Below are positions 25,187 through 26,619 of a stretch of 26,619 nucleotides of DNA, piece by piece. This DNA comes from Oppiella nova (Eukaryota; Arthropoda; Arachnida; Sarcoptiformes; Oppiidae). The stretch covers positions 1 to 26,619 of the forward strand of contig CAJPVJ010000395.1 in the NCBI GenBank assembly GCA_905397405.1. The letters run 5' to 3'. Numbering within the stretch: the first letter of the stretch is position 1; each line of letters opens with the position of its first letter. The notes under the pieces are model-generated. The model made no database searches, was not told the origin of the DNA, and saw nothing but the letters and a program-made list of their open reading frames with translations. The position numbers and the translations under genes were made by a program.

Positions 25187-26150
25187 ATGAGTAGCAATTC
25201 ATTGGCCAAAGACGAGGACAATGAGTCAACAGTGAGTCCATTGAGTGCTAATGAAGAGAATTGCGACCAATTGTGCAATGATTTGATGACCTCTTCATAC
25301 AACGAGATCTCATTCTCTGGAAGTGATGAACAGACAGATGTGGAAGCGGCTGAAGATTTAAGTTCGTGTGATAGCGAACAACAGCTTCAGAAGAAGTTGT
25401 CGTCGAGTCTATCGTACGGTGTCAACAGCAGTAGCTATCAGAGCACCTGACTTGCGTGCTTTCGGTCAATACTCTCGCTTCTGGAGTCTGGATTGTGATC
25501 GGTAGTGAGCCTGTGCTTACTCTAAGGTCTGATACAGAGTATTGATGGACATCTGGTCTCATATGTGGCCCAAGACTTTGAGCACAAACTAAAGCACAGC
25601 ACATCTTCGCCGTCCATCGAGGGTTCGTTTGTCTTCGTATTCATTTTGATCCCAATGTCTAAATTGAGTCCTCATTTCAGACCATTTGTCACAACAATCA
25701 GAAAGAATTGAATTTAAATTATTGAATGATTTGGAGAAACAGTCAAAACTCCTCTCAAATAATATTAACTCAATGTTAAGACATATCTCGGAATCCACTC
25801 ATAATGTAATGTCTTATTTAAATTACGATGAATTATACAAATTGTTTGTTAAATGTCTTCATTTGTGGATCAGATAACATCGCTAACCGTGGAGTGCATC
25901 TCTACTTATGAGACATGTCTTAACAATACCTGTGATGTCATTGATTCCAATATAAAGGTATTCTTTTGGATACATAATATTTGTGACATAATATTGACCG
26001 CAATTCGTAATTCAGTCGATGTATCAATTGATGGCTAAATGTGAAGAATTAAACCAATCGATGAAACCAATCGCCAAATTGTCTGAAGAACTAAAAGAAG
26101 TGAAACGTCTGTTAGAATTGTTTGAGAAAGCGGTCGACTATAAGATGTAG
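25187..26150 (+). CDS. BORCS6: BORC complex subunit 6-like (BORCS6/lyspersin)
   Basis: Exons: 25187-25430 (or 25418), 25527-25622, 25681-25805, 25874-25957, 26016-26150; 227 aa with the longer first exon. BORC recruits ARL8 to lysosomes for kinesin-driven positioning. The N-terminal third is acidic, Ser-rich and probably disordered. The conserved C-terminal helical domain follows: LIQSIDGHLVSYVAQDFEHK, EFKLLNDLEKQSKLLSNNIN, SLTVECISTYETC, DVIDSNIKSMYQLMAKCEEL, and SEELKEVKRLLELFEKAVD. The pattern SMYQLMAKCEELNQSM is the part I best associate with BORCS6. The first donor is uncertain: 25431 (GTAGCT) and 25419 (GTGTCA) both join to the acceptor at 25526 in frame. An AATAAAATG polyA-type word is at 26218. 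The symbol rests on recalled family patterns. Confidence 0.72.
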
Positions 26151-26619
26151 AACTCATCCAACACTTCATTATCTAATCATTAGATTTGTTTTCAAATTAT
26201 TTATTTATTAATCAATTAATAAAATGTGATTTTAATTAAAAAAAATAAAAACGCTATTATTATCGACAGCTCTCGAGTCTTGACGACTCTACGAGATGTT
26301 TGATGTCTTTGATTATCTCATATATTGGACACAATTCTTGTCACAAGAATCACAAGAATTGGATTTCGTTGACTGTATTGAAGACGTCTTTTATTGAAAG
26401 CATTTGTGATTTCTATGGAAACAAACGATAAGTTTGTAAATAACGATAACTTTGATTGCATTACAATTTGTTTGACAATTAATTGAGTGAACCATTGAAT
26501 AGACATATAATTAGATTGTATTGATTGTAGTGATAATCGTGTGAATCGGTGACAAACGGTGGTAAGAGTTGAGAGTTGACAGTGTATTTGGTGACAATGA
26601 TTGAGGTGATGATTGGTGG
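26151..26619. other. Right-end non-coding region
   Basis: After the BORCS6-like polyA area (AATAAA at 26218, then an A-rich run) there is no coding frame. A 10-bp inverted repeat, CAATTCTTGT at 26332-26341 and ACAAGAATTG at 26352-26361, is the only structure seen. The last 100 bases carry the GTGA/TGAGGTGATG-type words seen before other start codons here, so a gene may begin just outside the window. Confidence 0.4.

Noticed and set aside
26332-26361. Inverted repeat of GAA/TTC words resembling a heat-shock element
   Set aside because: The GAA/TTC units are spaced 11 and 9 bases apart, not the 5-base steps of a heat-shock element.

Overview
The window is nuclear DNA from a small-genome animal, most likely an arthropod and perhaps a mite. 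That placement is an inference: introns are mostly 50-110 bp and AT-rich, genes sit close together on both strands, and the encoded proteins are conserved with their human counterparts as recalled from memory. I cannot name the species. No bacterial, viral or retroelement coding sequence was seen.

Layout, left to right. GCC2-like GRIP golgin (+, 527-3148, 10 exons) converges on regucalcin/SMP-30 (-, 3589-4765). After about 2 kb without a gene comes cullin-3 (+, 6726-9753, 11 exons), convergent with a phosducin-like PDCL3 gene (-, 9959-10767, first exon not found). Divergent from that is a PA-TM-RING ubiquitin ligase of the RNF13/RNF167 type (+, 11770-13622, 8 exons). A repeat-rich spacer (13623-15290) follows. 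Next are the kinetochore gene SKA1 (+, 15291-16646) and importin-5 (+, 17082-21807, 23 exons). The stretch 21808-23473 holds two orphan coding exons and a decayed threonine tRNA. The right end has a TMEM121-family membrane protein (-, 23474-24629), divergent from a BORCS6-like lysosome-positioning gene (+, 25187-26150).

The genes do not form a pathway; they are ordinary eukaryotic housekeeping genes. Exon chains were built by hand from GT-AG sites, reading-frame continuity and family alignment from memory. Reconstructed lengths match the families: CUL3 795 aa, IPO5 1093 aa, regucalcin 305 aa.

Two things stand out. First, importin-5 intron 15 can only be removed as an AT-AC intron with U12-type signals. 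Second, three separate tandem duplications all have a period of exactly 128 bp. Two of them break the frame of conserved genes, and dropping one unit gives family-length proteins. This looks like an assembly-join artefact, although for regucalcin the unit also carries AG|GT sites that could make it a newly created intron.
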